Source: Paenibacillaceae bacterium (GTDB taxonomy: Bacteria > Bacillota > Bacilli > Paenibacillales > Paenibacillaceae). Taken from it: a stretch of DNA of 64,000 bases. The stretch covers positions 124,001 through 188,000 of the forward strand of contig REGQ01000004.1 in assembly GCA_004134985.1 (NCBI GenBank). The letters run 5' to 3'. The position numbers and the translations under genes are program-made. Shown piece by piece: positions 53,491 through 62,960 of the stretch; position 1 is the first letter of the stretch, and the number at the start of each line of letters is the position of its first letter. The notes beneath the pieces were generated by a model. It was given only the letters and a program-made list of their open reading frames with translations, ran no database searches and was not told where the DNA came from.

Positions 53491-53715
53491 AAATTCAATA
53501 AAGTGCTGCCTGATTATGCAGGCGACTATGTCTTCCGCTCCTCGTATGAAACGATGGTCGATTTGTCGGACAACGCGATTTGGACGAGCCTTCCAGCTGT
53601 GAAGGAAGGACGTCTGATCGAAATTAGTTTTGATTTAAGCTATTATAACGATGTCTATTCACTGGACAAGCAGCTTGATTTTATTGTAGACAGCCTGCTT
53701 GCCACCGTAAAATAA
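53491..53715 (+). pseudogene. C-terminal remnant of an iron-siderophore substrate-binding protein (FhuD-like)
   Basis: After an in-frame stop at 53488 the frame reads KFNKVLPDYAGDYVF, then 'DNAIWTSLPAVKEGRLIEISF' and 'YYNDVYSLDKQLDFIVDSLL'. This is the characteristic C-terminal lobe of Fe(III)-siderophore-binding lipoproteins (about the last 70 of some 320 residues). No signal peptide, lipobox or N-terminal lobe precedes it, and no start with a ribosome site is present. It is a fossil of a deleted gene. The upstream sequence is anonymous, with copy 2 of the dispersed repeat 300 bases away. A good terminator, presumably the original one, remains. Confidence 0.8.
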
Positions 53716-53743
53716 CGGATGAAAACAAGAGATACAAGTTAGA

Positions 53744-53786
53744 GCAACAGCCCCAAAACGGAAAACATCCGCTTTGGGGCTGTTGC
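53744..53786. terminator. Bidirectional terminator between the remnant and the minus-strand gene
   Basis: GCAACAGCCCCAAA (53744-53757) pairs perfectly with TTTGGGGCTGTTGC (53773-53786). It serves both converging transcripts. Confidence 0.85.
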
Positions 53787-53798
53787 TTGTGTACTATG

Positions 53799-55118
53799 CT
53801 AGCCCTTCGTAATAAGCAAAATGCTCGTAACATACTCGTCGGCAAGCTTCACTACTTTTTTGTTGCCAGGAGACACTTGATGCAAAGTTCTGTCTTTACT
53901 AGCGTCTGTATAGAAGATGGCATCCAGGCCATCTGCAGTCATGTATGTGGCCCACTCATCACCTACGAGATTTTTGAGGGATGCGTCAGCGTTGACTGTG
54001 TAGATTCCCTGGCGGGCAAAAATTACTGTATGGGACTGTTTGTCGTCTTTGGCTACATTGTGTGTATAGTACACATCAAATAGCGAAATCCGTTTTGATG
54101 AAGCTACTTTGTAATTGGAAATCGTGTTAACAAATGCCTTGTCGCTGCCGTCTACAATCGCATATTTGTTTTTGGCGATCATTGCAATTTCATAGATAGC
54201 GTTTTGGCTGATGGCAAACGAACGGCCATCTTTGTTAATGATCATTCCTTTGCCAAGCTTGTAATTGTATTCTCCATCAACATCAAGTTTAATTCCTTGG
54301 TTGTACACATAAGAATCCGGTCCGGCCCACAAGCCGGAATACACAGCATTGGCGTCCAGCGGAGATTTGGCGTTCACTGCTTTTGCCTTGCCGCCTTTGG
54401 CCGGTACAGTGTACATTACCATGCAATCCGTGGAGTATACGCGCTCCTCAGGATCTGTATTAATGATCAGATGAACGTTCTTGCCATCGAGGCTCGTCAA
54501 ATGTTCGGATTCGAGCGCTCCTGCAGCGATCCACTCGATCGCGCCTTTTCCTACAGCTGAACGGGAGCCTACCCAGGTTGCGCGGCCATTGCGAATGGCG
54601 TTGAAGTAGACACGCCCTTCTATGACACTGAAGGAAGCGTAGTCCAGATCAATCTTATCTGCGATCAAGGTTGCCTCCGATGCGCGCTGGCTAGTGGAAG
54701 CGGCGCGGTATAGCTTGCCGGTATCATCCACAAAGTAAACGAATTTTCCTGCTGTTTCGAAGGAAACAATTCGTTTGTTGCCGCTAAAGTTGCTCGGCTC
54801 GGCAGCACTGCCCTTCAAAGGGAAGCGAAGCAGAGTCATTGAATCATCGCTTGCATAATAGTACAAGGCATCGCCAGCTTGCTTGAGCTGAGCGCCTTCA
54901 TAGTCGCTGATTAGCAGCTCAGAAGGAGTGCCATCGTTTTTGACGCGGAACAGATCACCGTCGGATAAGTAATAGACAGTTGCAGCCGAGTTGACAGCTT
55001 GCGCGTTAGCGCGGCCGGGTTCTGCGCTCCATACGGTCGCGAGCAAAGCGAACGCAAGCAGAGACAGGGTGACATTTTTCAATAAGTTCGCCATGCGGGA
55101 TGTAGCAGAGATCATCAC
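53799..55118 (-). CDS. Secreted protein with DUF5050-like / beta-propeller-type repeats
   Basis: 439 residues on the minus strand. AAAGGAG lies eight bases before ATG 55118 (complement). A signal peptide ('LLKNVTLSLLAFALLATVWS...GRANA') is cut near residue 40. The mature part consists of repeated short beta motifs of the type 'YYLSDGDLFRVKNDG', 'DALYYYASDDSMTLLRF', 'KFVYFVDDTGKLYRA' and 'GRVYFNAIRNGRATW', resembling DUF5050 or TolB/propeller repeats. There is no membrane anchor or SLH domain, so it is probably released or loosely wall-bound. No function can be assigned. It is divergent from the Ig-like gene, 400 bases away. Confidence 0.7.
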   Translation of the reverse strand: MMISATSRMANLLKNVTLSLLAFALLATVWSAEPGRANAQAVNSAATVYYLSDGDLFRVKNDGTPSELLISDYEGAQLKQAGDALYYYASDDSMTLLRFPLKGSAAEPSNFSGNKRIVSFETAGKFVYFVDDTGKLYRAASTSQRASEATLIADKIDLDYASFSVIEGRVYFNAIRNGRATWVGSRSAVGKGAIEWIAAGALESEHLTSLDGKNVHLIINTDPEERVYSTDCMVMYTVPAKGGKAKAVNAKSPLDANAVYSGLWAGPDSYVYNQGIKLDVDGEYNYKLGKGMIINKDGRSFAISQNAIYEIAMIAKNKYAIVDGSDKAFVNTISNYKVASSKRISLFDVYYTHNVAKDDKQSHTVIFARQGIYTVNADASLKNLVGDEWATYMTADGLDAIFYTDASKDRTLHQVSPGNKKVVKLADEYVTSILLITKG

Positions 55119-55516
55119 AATTACTCCTTTTCATTACCAAGATAGTTAGTTTATCGGAAATCTTCGACGAAATGTTACAGTAATTCGTTGGATGCTGCAC
55201 TTTTTTATCTAAAGATTTATTAAAATCTGACTTCTGTTTCGCTGCCGAAACAAGCGCGCCTGATATAAGCGCAAGTCAAAGCCGTCTAAACTTATGGAGA
55301 TGAATTCGGCAGGATGTCTTCATATCCTCCAACGATATGCCGATAGTATATATAGTAACGTCCAAAATCCGCCTTATGAGCGGGTATCATCAGAATGGAA
55401 GAATCATGTCGCAACGGATCTTAATGAAGCAATGTGAGCAATGAGCAAGGAACAGAGCAAAGTATAGCTTGGCATAGGCAAAGCGGCTTTGTGAGGATGA
55501 GGGGGACAATAATTAA
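55119..55516. other. Divergent intergenic region
   Basis: No gene recognised. An AGATTT/AAATCT hairpin lies at about 55212-55228. A GCCGATAGTATATATAG stretch near 55338 resembles a flagellar sigma-D -10 (GCCGATAA), but no TAAA lies 15 bases upstream. No convincing sigma-A promoter for either neighbour was found. Confidence 0.4.
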
Positions 55517-58138
55517 ATGATGGACAGATTGGGATTGCGGGTGAAGCTGAATTGGCTACTCGTAGCAGCATTGATGGTAGCGCTTGTGCTGCCAGCGGCG
55601 GGAACGGTGAACGCTGCGGCCGGTGATGAGATATCGCGTCTAATTGTGAATAAGAACGAGCTTGCGCTTGAAGCAGGGTCAACATATGCCCTTACAGCAA
55701 CAGCTGTTAAGGTGAACGGCGGTACAGAGGATGTAACGATCAAGACAGACTGGACAAGCGGCAGCACAGCCGTCGCAACCGTCTATGCAGGCTCCATAAC
55801 GGCCAAGGCGGAAGGTACAGCTGTCATTACGGCAACGTACTCTGGCAAGACGGTTATCGTCAATGTGACGGTAAGCAAGAAAGTCAAGGCGCTCACAATG
55901 AACGTCAATGAGTTCGATCTGCGGATCGGCCAGGAGAAGCAAGTTGAGCTGACGGCGATTTTTGAGGATGGTACGAGCGAGTCCGTCACCAAGAAAGCAG
56001 ACTGGTCTGTCGGCAGTTATGCGACCGCAACCGTTGTGAATGGACTTGTGAGCGGCAAGAAATCCGGCCAGACTGAGGTGACGGCTAGATACGGCAATCA
56101 ATCCATCTCCGCAACGGTATCGGTGGAAATTGCCAAACGGCTCGATGTCGAGAACAGTCAGTTGTTTTTGCTTAAAGGGGAAAAAGAACCGATTAAACTA
56201 ATGGCCACTTATCCGGATGGCTCCGTGGATAACGTTACGGACAAAGCGGACTGGGAAAGCGACAACGACAAAGTTGCGGACGCCATCAAAGGCGTCGTGA
56301 CGGCATACGGGACAGGCACAACAACCATTACGGCCAAATACGGCACGAAAACGACCTCTTTTGTCGTGAACGTTGATGCTTCGAAAAAAATAGAAGTCGA
56401 CAAGCAGGACGTGTTTATGAAAACAGGCACATCGAAGGAGCTTGCGCTGAAGGTGACTTACATCGACGGAAAAGTTGAAGATGTCACTTCGGATGCGAAA
56501 TGGGAATCCTCGGATGAGTCCATCGCTTTCGTAACAAAAGGAAAAATCAGCGCCTACAGTCCGGGTGAAGCGACCATAACCGCTTCTTTCGCCGGCAAGT
56601 CAGTTGAAGTTCACGTTGATGTTGATGTGCCGCGGCGTTTGGAGTTGGACAACGACGTTATAGCCATTGGGGTAAATGATCTGAAAAAGCTGAAGCTGAC
56701 GGCGACCTTCGCCGATGGCAGCACAGAGGATATTACCGAAAAGGCGAACTGGACTTCTAGCGACAACGCGATTGTGTTCGTCAAGCAGGGCAGTGTGACC
56801 GGGTACAAGTCCGGGATCGCCCAAGTGACCGCTTCTTACGGTGGACGCCAGATCAAGGCGACCGTCAAAGTAAATGTGCCGAACCGCATTACAGTGGACA
56901 AGGATACAGTTGCGCTGCAAGTAGGCGATACAACAGATTTGAAAGTGTCCGCAGTTTATGAGGATGGGCGTGTTGAAGAGATAACACAGGAAGCGGAATG
57001 GTCGTCTGCGAACAACGATATCGCTGAAGCCCGCAAAGGGACAATAACGGGTATTGCAACAGGCAGCACATCGATAACGGTAAAATACGGCACACGCACC
57101 GTAAACGTTCCGGTATCTGTCGGTGTTATTGAGAAGCTGACGCTGAGCCAGAAGAAAATTCTTTTGGAGAAGGGCAAAGATCAGAAAGCTACGCTGTCTG
57201 TAAAGTATAAAGATGGTTTAACGAAGGATGTAACGGATCAGGCAACATGGCAGTCTTCCGTTTCCGATGTTGCGGATGTGTCGAAAGGATTGATTACCGC
57301 GAATAAAGGCGGTACGGCAGTAATTACCGCATCTTTCGGTGGGGAAAGCGTGTCCTTGTACGTGGAAGTTGATATTGCCAGCTCATTATCTACTTCCTCA
57401 GCGATGGCGCTGCTGGAAATTGGCGAGAATCAGCAAATTACGCTGACATCGACCGATTCAGAGGGCAACAAGCGCAACGTAACGACGGAAGCGGTATGGT
57501 CGGTAAACTCGGCCAAAGTAGCTGAAGTATCCGACGGATTGATCACAGCGCTTGCCAACGGCAAAGCAACCGTAACTGCCAAGTTCGGCGGCAAAACGAT
57601 AACCGTTGCCGTAGAGGTCGGCTCGATTCAGAGGTTGACCGCTAACACAGCCAACCTGGACATGAAATCGGGCGAATCCTATCAAGTTAAACTGACAGCG
57701 CTGCTGGCTGACGGACGGACCAAGGATGTAACCGATTTGGCGGAATGGAAAGCAGGCAACAGCAGAATCATTTCCGTTAATAATGGCAAGATCGAGGCGA
57801 TTAATGCAGGCAAGTCCAAAGTAACGGCCAAATACAATGGCAAAACGATTTCGGTGGCAGTGGAAGTCGATGTCCTGAAATATCTCGATGTATACAGTGA
57901 CAACAAAGTTGCAACCGAGATTGTGCTTAAGAGAGGTCAAACGCTGCAGTTGAGCGGTGTAGCTACGTATTCGGACAACAAAGACCGGGATGTAACGGTC
58001 GATGGATTGTGGAGTTCCTCCAAAGCAACCGTAGCTCATGTGAAGCATGGCCTGCTGACCGCCCAAGGCAAGGGCAAAGCCAACCTGACCTTTAAGTTTG
58101 GCAACAAGACAGCCAAAGTAAGAATCATTGTGGAATAA
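55517..58138 (+). CDS. Secreted protein made of ten bacterial Ig-like (Big_2) repeats
   Basis: 873 residues from ATG 55517, with GAGGGGG 12 bases upstream. A signal peptide ('LLVAALMVALVLPAAGTVNA') is cut near residue 34. The rest is ten consecutive repeats of about 83 residues, each beginning with a short strand such as 'AKRLDVEN', 'SKKIEVDK', 'PRRLELDN' or 'IQRLTANT'. Each continues 'G....L..TA.Y.DG...DVT..A.W.S' and ends 'G.A.ITA.YGGK...V.V.V'. This is the BID_2/Big_2 fold found in bacterial adhesins and surface spacers. No SLH, LPXTG or catalytic domain is present. Repeats differ throughout, so the array is old rather than recently amplified. A structural or adhesive surface role is likely but unproven. 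Confidence 0.88.
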   Translation: MMDRLGLRVKLNWLLVAALMVALVLPAAGTVNAAAGDEISRLIVNKNELALEAGSTYALTATAVKVNGGTEDVTIKTDWTSGSTAVATVYAGSITAKAEGTAVITATYSGKTVIVNVTVSKKVKALTMNVNEFDLRIGQEKQVELTAIFEDGTSESVTKKADWSVGSYATATVVNGLVSGKKSGQTEVTARYGNQSISATVSVEIAKRLDVENSQLFLLKGEKEPIKLMATYPDGSVDNVTDKADWESDNDKVADAIKGVVTAYGTGTTTITAKYGTKTTSFVVNVDASKKIEVDKQDVFMKTGTSKELALKVTYIDGKVEDVTSDAKWESSDESIAFVTKGKISAYSPGEATITASFAGKSVEVHVDVDVPRRLELDNDVIAIGVNDLKKLKLTATFADGSTEDITEKANWTSSDNAIVFVKQGSVTGYKSGIAQVTASYGGRQIKATVKVNVPNRITVDKDTVALQVGDTTDLKVSAVYEDGRVEEITQEAEWSSANNDIAEARKGTITGIATGSTSITVKYGTRTVNVPVSVGVIEKLTLSQKKILLEKGKDQKATLSVKYKDGLTKDVTDQATWQSSVSDVADVSKGLITANKGGTAVITASFGGESVSLYVEVDIASSLSTSSAMALLEIGENQQITLTSTDSEGNKRNVTTEAVWSVNSAKVAEVSDGLITALANGKATVTAKFGGKTITVAVEVGSIQRLTANTANLDMKSGESYQVKLTALLADGRTKDVTDLAEWKAGNSRIISVNNGKIEAINAGKSKVTAKYNGKTISVAVEVDVLKYLDVYSDNKVATEIVLKRGQTLQLSGVATYSDNKDRDVTVDGLWSSSKATVAHVKHGLLTAQGKGKANLTFKFGNKTAKVRIIVE

Positions 58139-58148
58139 CAGATAGAAG

Positions 58149-58186
58149 AGGGCTTGTGCTGAATCAATCAGCGCAAGCCCTTTTTG
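58149..58186 (+). terminator. Terminator after the Ig-like protein gene
   Basis: AGGGCTTGTGCTGA (58149-58162) pairs, with one G-U pair, with TCAGCGCAAGCCCT (58168-58181) and is followed by TTTTTG. Confidence 0.93.
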
Positions 58187-58363
58187 TTTTTGTAACGACT
58201 TATTATGGCGATCTACACGCAATATTTCCGCTCGAATAGCATAAGACGTTAAGCTCGCTACCCGCCAGTAAAATCGACAAATATCATCAGCAAACAGCAT
58301 CCAAGTCTGCTGCAAAGTTTTGTATAGTTTTTTTTTTGTGCGCGTAGCGTTATAATGGAGGCT

Positions 58364-58445
58364 GGGGAACTTTAACAAAAAGAGACCTGACCGTGAGGAT
58401 GCTTCGTTCCCCATAGCCGGCCAAGTCTCCTTATCTCAACCTCCA
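58364..58445. ncRNA. Unclassified structured region, possible small RNA
   Basis: Several complementary pairs interlock: TGGAGG (58356) with CCTCCA (58440), GGGGAAC (58364) with GTTCCCC (58406), and GAGACCTGACC (58382) with GGCCAAGTCTC (58419). The last two cross, as in a pseudoknot. Read on the minus strand, GAGACTTGGCC...GGTCAGGTCTC is followed by TTTTTG, like a terminator. A TATAAT lies at 58351-58356 on the plus strand. I do not recognise it as a known RNA class, and which strand is transcribed is unclear. The remaining 58187-58350 and 58446-58534 show nothing else. Confidence 0.4.
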
Positions 58446-58548
58446 CGACTGCAGTTCATGAAGGGATAGAACTATTATTGGCATAATTACGTCAGATTAT
58501 TACATAAGGCGTATTATTTTTTTTGAAATTTATCGGAGGTGGCTTATA

Positions 58549-58995
58549 TTGCTGAATATTGACCAAATTCAAGAAATTATACCGCATCGGCAGCCTTTTT
58601 TGCTGATTGATCGGATTTTGGAAGTGGAAGCAGGTAAAAGAGCGGTTGGACTGAAAAATGTGACGATGAACGAACCTTATTTTGCAGGACATTTTCCAGA
58701 CTTCCCGGTTATGCCCGGCGTGCTGATTGTCGAAGCGCTGGCGCAAGTGGGTACGGTAGCGATCCTGATGATTGAGGAGAACCGCAAGAAGCTTGCCATG
58801 TTCGCAGGAATTGACGGGTTTCGCTTCCGCGGCCAGGTAAGGCCTGGGGATACGCTCATCCTGGAAGTCGAAATCACCCGCCTGAAGGGGATTGTCGGCA
58901 AAGGACGCGCAACAGCCAAAGTGGGCGACAAGCTTGTGGCTGAAGGTGAGATTATGTTTGCGCTCACAGAACCAAAAGCAGGGGAGGCGAAATAA
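58549..58995 (+). CDS. fabZ: 3-hydroxyacyl-[acyl-carrier-protein] dehydratase FabZ
   Basis: 148 residues from TTG 58549 ([21 protein letters not shown]) with CGGAGGTGG nine bases upstream. The catalytic pair is His48 (in [13 protein letters not shown]) and Glu62 (in [11 protein letters not shown]). It dehydrates 3-hydroxyacyl-ACP in type II fatty-acid elongation. It occurs in B. subtilis (ywpB) near flhO/flhP as well. The stop overlaps the ATG of the phosphohexomutase gene by one base, an unusual pairing for fabZ. Confidence 0.96.
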   Translation: MLNIDQIQEIIPHRQPFLLIDRILEVEAGKRAVGLKNVTMNEPYFAGHFPDFPVMPGVLIVEALAQVGTVAILMIEENRKKLAMFAGIDGFRFRGQVRPGDTLILEVEITRLKGIVGKGRATAKVGDKLVAEGEIMFALTEPKAGEAK

Positions 58996-60707
58996 TGACC
59001 CAATTGGAACAGGCAGCAATCCGTTATCAATCGTGGCTCAATGATCCGTTGATTGATGCGCAGACGAAAGAGGAATTGACAGGCATCGCCAGCTTGCCAA
59101 AGGAGATTGAAGATCGATTCTACCGCGAGCTGGAATTCGGGACAGGCGGACTGCGCGGCGTCATGGGCGCGGGTACGAACCGGATGAACGCCTACACGGT
59201 CGGCAAAGCTACGCAAGGACTGGCAGACTGGCTGCTCAGCCAGGGACATGAACAGCCAGCGGTCGTCATCGCGCATGATTCGCGCAATCAGTCGCCTGAA
59301 TTTTCACTGGTGGCGGCGCAAGTACTGGCAGGCAACGGAATTACCGCCTACCTGTTTCCGGCGCTGCGTCCGACGCCGCAGCTGTCATATGCAGTTCGCG
59401 CGCTTGGCGCCCAGAGCGGGATCGTCGTGACGGCAAGCCATAACCCGCCGGAGTACAACGGCTACAAAGTATATGGGTCAGATGGCGGACAATTGATTCC
59501 TGCTGATGCTGAGCAAGTGATTGCAGCGATTCAGGCGCTTCCTGGCTTCAGCGCGATCAAGCGTGTCTCGCGTGAAGAAGGCGAAGCTAGCGGGCTGATT
59601 CGCTGGCTGGATGAAGATGCGGACGAGCAGTATGTTGACACCGTTGTGGCGCAGAGTCTGAATAGCGCGCTGCTGACAAGCGGTGTAGGCGATGACGTTA
59701 CTATTATTTACACACCGCTGCACGGCGCTGGCAATGAGCCGGTGCGTCAAGTGCTGAAGAAAGCCGGATTCGGCAACGTGCTGGTCGTTCCTGAGCAGGA
59801 GCTTCCTGATGGGGGATTCAGCACGGTCAAATCGCCTAACCCGGAAGAGCGCGAAGCGTTCACGCTGGCCATTGCACTGGCGAAAGAGAAGAATGCTGAT
59901 CTGATTCTCGGCACCGATCCAGACTGCGACCGGATGGGCGCGGTTGTCAAAAATAATGACGGCGAATATGTTGTGCTCAGCGGCAACCAGTCCGGCGCAT
60001 TGATGGTGTATTATGTGCTCAGCCAACTGCAGGAGCAAGGTCGCCTGCCGGCCAACGGCGTCGTGATCAAAACGATTGTAACGAGTGAAATGGGGGCAGA
60101 CATCGCCCGCTCATTCGGGGCTGAAGTCGTTAATACGCTGACCGGTTTCAAATATATTGGCGAGAAAATGACGGAATACGACCAAGCCGGGGATAAAACA
60201 TTCCTGTTCGGATATGAGGAAAGTTACGGTTACCTGGCCGGTAATTATGCGCGTGACAAAGATGCTGTTGTCGCCTCCTTATTAATTTCTGAAGCTGCGG
60301 CATACTATAAACGCCAGGGCAAGACGCTGTACGATGTGCTGCTCGAATTGTACGCCAAGTACGGCACTTACCTGGAGGGACTGGAATCGCGCACACTCAA
60401 AGGCTTTGACGGGGTGCAGAAGATTGCCGGTATTATGGAGGCTTGGCGCAATACGCCGCCGCAAGCAGTCAACGGCGTAGAGATTGCACAGGTGCTCGAT
60501 TACTTGCCGGGGCTGGATGGTCTGCCTCCGGAAAACGTTCTGAAGTTTCTGCTTGCTGACGGCTCATGGTTCTGCTTGCGCCCTTCGGGTACGGAACCAA
60601 AAATAAAAGTGTACTTCGCAGTTTGCGGCAAGAGTGGATCCGAAGCTGCCGCGGCGCTTGACGGATTGCGGACAGCCGTAATGGCGCAGGTGGACAATCA
60701 AGCTTAA
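58995..60707 (+). CDS. pgcA: Phospho-sugar mutase (alpha-phosphoglucomutase/phosphomannomutase, PgcA-like)
   Basis: 570 residues. The catalytic phosphoserine is Ser148 in TASHNPPEYNGYK, the metal loop GTDPDCDRMG, the sugar-binding loop FGYEESYGYL and the phosphate-binding RPSGTEPKIKVY, in the order of the alpha-D-phosphohexomutase family. Length and 'YRELEFGTGGLRGVMGAGTNRMN' place it with B. subtilis PgcA, which makes glucose 1-phosphate for UDP-glucose and wall or lipid glycans. ATG 58995 overlaps the fabZ stop and GGGGAGG precedes it. The neighbouring envelope genes (DUF5693, csaB) support a wall-polymer role. Confidence 0.93.
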   Translation: MTQLEQAAIRYQSWLNDPLIDAQTKEELTGIASLPKEIEDRFYRELEFGTGGLRGVMGAGTNRMNAYTVGKATQGLADWLLSQGHEQPAVVIAHDSRNQSPEFSLVAAQVLAGNGITAYLFPALRPTPQLSYAVRALGAQSGIVVTASHNPPEYNGYKVYGSDGGQLIPADAEQVIAAIQALPGFSAIKRVSREEGEASGLIRWLDEDADEQYVDTVVAQSLNSALLTSGVGDDVTIIYTPLHGAGNEPVRQVLKKAGFGNVLVVPEQELPDGGFSTVKSPNPEEREAFTLAIALAKEKNADLILGTDPDCDRMGAVVKNNDGEYVVLSGNQSGALMVYYVLSQLQEQGRLPANGVVIKTIVTSEMGADIARSFGAEVVNTLTGFKYIGEKMTEYDQAGDKTFLFGYEESYGYLAGNYARDKDAVVASLLISEAAAYYKRQGKTLYDVLLELYAKYGTYLEGLESRTLKGFDGVQKIAGIMEAWRNTPPQAVNGVEIAQVLDYLPGLDGLPPENVLKFLLADGSWFCLRPSGTEPKIKVYFAVCGKSGSEAAAALDGLRTAVMAQVDNQA

Positions 60708-60719
60708 GGAGTGGAAGAT

Positions 60720-62960
60720 GTGCTTCAGAAGTTACAACAATGGAACCGCAAGTCTGTAAAATGGCTTTGGGTGCTCGTTATTATCGGAATCATCGCCGCG
60801 GTGCCGCTAGGTGCAAGCCGGGTGCAGATGGAGAAGAGCGCCAAGCAAATTGAGTTTGTATACAATTACCGGGCATTGCTGCAAATCGCTTCTTACCAGG
60901 CAGACCCGCAGCAGTTTGTAGATGAGCATTTGGTTAAAATGCGCGAAGCGGGCATCGGCACGATGTCAATCTTCGAAGGTTCCTTTGATGAACTGATCTG
61001 GTCTGGAAGACTGACGATGTACAATTCTTCGCAAGCCGCATTGCTGCAAGGCAAGGCCGCTACGCTGAACGAAAATTACACGTATGTGCTGTTCGCCGAT
61101 CAACAGGCAGCCGATGTATGGCAACCGATGATTGAAGAGACGTTCGCACGTTATGACATACCTGCTGAGCCGTGGACGTTTGAAGATCGTCCGGGCATGA
61201 TGCTGCGCACACCGATTGAGAACGCAATGGTGAAGCCGCTGCCGTTTGACCCGATGACCATTGCAAAGTTGAAGCAAGCGGGCTTCCACCTGCTGCCCCG
61301 GCTTTCCGATCGGGTACAGCCTTATAAGGCAGAAGAAGCGGAGGCGCTCCTGCAGCAATTTGTAGAGCTTGGCGTCACACGTATTCTGTTCGACGGGGTA
61401 GCGGTGAAAGGCTTCGCCGACAGCGAGAACGAAGTTGCAGAATCCGGTGAAGTGCTGTCAGCGACCGCTGTCGGTGAGACCGAAGCGGAAGGGGCGCCGC
61501 AGCAAAATCTGCGCTCATTCGGACAATTGCTGAAACAGCACGGCATCGGCATCGTCGCAATCGAAAATCTGAAAGTGCCGCAAAAGGGCTTCAACACAAT
61601 CGCTGCTTTGACAGAATACAACGTAACCCGCGTGTATTCTTTGTCGGAAACCGATGCGATGCGTCTGAGTCCAAGCGTCATTGCCGACCGCTTCCTGCTT
61701 GCCGCTAAAGATCGGAACATGAGAATGTTCTATTTGAATGGCGCGCCAGTGCGAAGTGTGGACAAAGCGGCAATTATTCACTCGCTCGACAACATCTATG
61801 ATTCGCTGCAAGGCGACAAAGACGGCGAGACCGAAGGCGCCATCGCGCTGCTCAAATCGTTTGGATTTGACACGGGTGTTGCCAAAGCATTCGATTACAA
61901 GCAGCCTTCCTGGACGAAACCGCTCAAAGCGATTATCGTGCTGGGAGCTGTGGCGATTATCGCCTTGCTGATTGGCGTCTTTATACCGCTCCTGCTGCTG
62001 CCGTCCTTTGTCATCGGGCTGGTTGGCAGCGCCGGATTATTCGTACTTTCCAGTTCAGCTCTGGAGCAGGGACTTGCGCTGGGCGCGACGATTGCGTCGC
62101 CGACGTTGGCGCTTATCTGGGTGACCAAGCGGATTCGCCTTCACACCGACGGCGACCGCCGCACAATTGGTGGGCAATGGGATGCGCCACCGGAACGCAG
62201 CAAAGGCTGGCAAGGTGTTATTGACATGTTCGGCCTAAGCGGCTCAGGGCTGTTCGGCGGACGATGGGTATTCCCGGGAATGAGCGCAGGACGACGACTG
62301 GTGATGGCTGTGGTGCTTTATGTGCTGACAGCAATTCTGACACTTGTCTCTGTTCCGCTGATGGTTGGTCTGTTGAACAACATTACGTACAGTCTTGTTA
62401 TTCAGCAGTTCCGCGGGGTAGCTTTACTGCATCTGGCTCCGATTGCACTGACTGCTGTTTATCTGTTCATCTATACGGGTAATTCGGTAAAAGAGAATCT
62501 GCGCAAACTGCTCAGCTTGCAAATTACGCTGTTCTGGGTCATCGCAGCAGCGGTGCTGGGCGTCGCTGGCATGTACTATCTGTCGCGGACAGGCAATGCA
62601 GGATCAGTATCCGCCATTGAAATGATCTTCCGCAATCTGTTGGAAACGACAATTGGCGTAAGACCGCGCTTCAAGGAATTCCTGTTCGCACATCCTTTGT
62701 TCCTGCTTGGTATCTTCCTGTCGCTGCGCTATCGGGCAGCATGGATTCTAATCATCGTTGCTTCCATTGGACAGTTGTCTTTGGTTGATACTTTTGCACA
62801 TATTCATACGCCGCTCTATATCTCATCTCTGCGTGTTGTACTGGGGCTTGTCCTTGGCGCAATTATTGGCGTGGTGCTTATCGGAGTATGGCAGTTGGCG
62901 GAAGGAGTTTGGCGCAAATGGGCGGTGCAGCGAGGCAAGAACAACAAAGCTACCGTGTAG
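60720..62960 (+). CDS. DUF5693 polytopic membrane protein
   Basis: 746 residues from GTG 60720 (MLQKLQQWNRKSVKWLW), eight bases after AAGGAG; GTG 60711 overlaps that site. One N-terminal helix (about 15-35), then an extracytoplasmic-looking domain of about 360 residues ('EFVYNYRALLQIASYQADPQQFVDEHLVKMREAGIGT...' type start), then about nine helices from residue 400 to the end. The fold of the soluble domain and the context before csaB are typical of DUF5693 proteins in Paenibacillus-like genomes. The function is unknown; the coupling to csaB (43-base overlap) suggests a part in secondary wall-polymer synthesis or export. Confidence 0.8.
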   Translation: MLQKLQQWNRKSVKWLWVLVIIGIIAAVPLGASRVQMEKSAKQIEFVYNYRALLQIASYQADPQQFVDEHLVKMREAGIGTMSIFEGSFDELIWSGRLTMYNSSQAALLQGKAATLNENYTYVLFADQQAADVWQPMIEETFARYDIPAEPWTFEDRPGMMLRTPIENAMVKPLPFDPMTIAKLKQAGFHLLPRLSDRVQPYKAEEAEALLQQFVELGVTRILFDGVAVKGFADSENEVAESGEVLSATAVGETEAEGAPQQNLRSFGQLLKQHGIGIVAIENLKVPQKGFNTIAALTEYNVTRVYSLSETDAMRLSPSVIADRFLLAAKDRNMRMFYLNGAPVRSVDKAAIIHSLDNIYDSLQGDKDGETEGAIALLKSFGFDTGVAKAFDYKQPSWTKPLKAIIVLGAVAIIALLIGVFIPLLLLPSFVIGLVGSAGLFVLSSSALEQGLALGATIASPTLALIWVTKRIRLHTDGDRRTIGGQWDAPPERSKGWQGVIDMFGLSGSGLFGGRWVFPGMSAGRRLVMAVVLYVLTAILTLVSVPLMVGLLNNITYSLVIQQFRGVALLHLAPIALTAVYLFIYTGNSVKENLRKLLSLQITLFWVIAAAVLGVAGMYYLSRTGNAGSVSAIEMIFRNLLETTIGVRPRFKEFLFAHPLFLLGIFLSLRYRAAWILIIVASIGQLSLVDTFAHIHTPLYISSLRVVLGLVLGAIIGVVLIGVWQLAEGVWRKWAVQRGKNNKATV

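Noticed and set aside
55330-55350. Sigma-D (flagellar) promoter suggested by GCCGATAG
   Set aside because: No TAAA element at the required 15-base spacing, and the downstream gene is not a flagellar gene.
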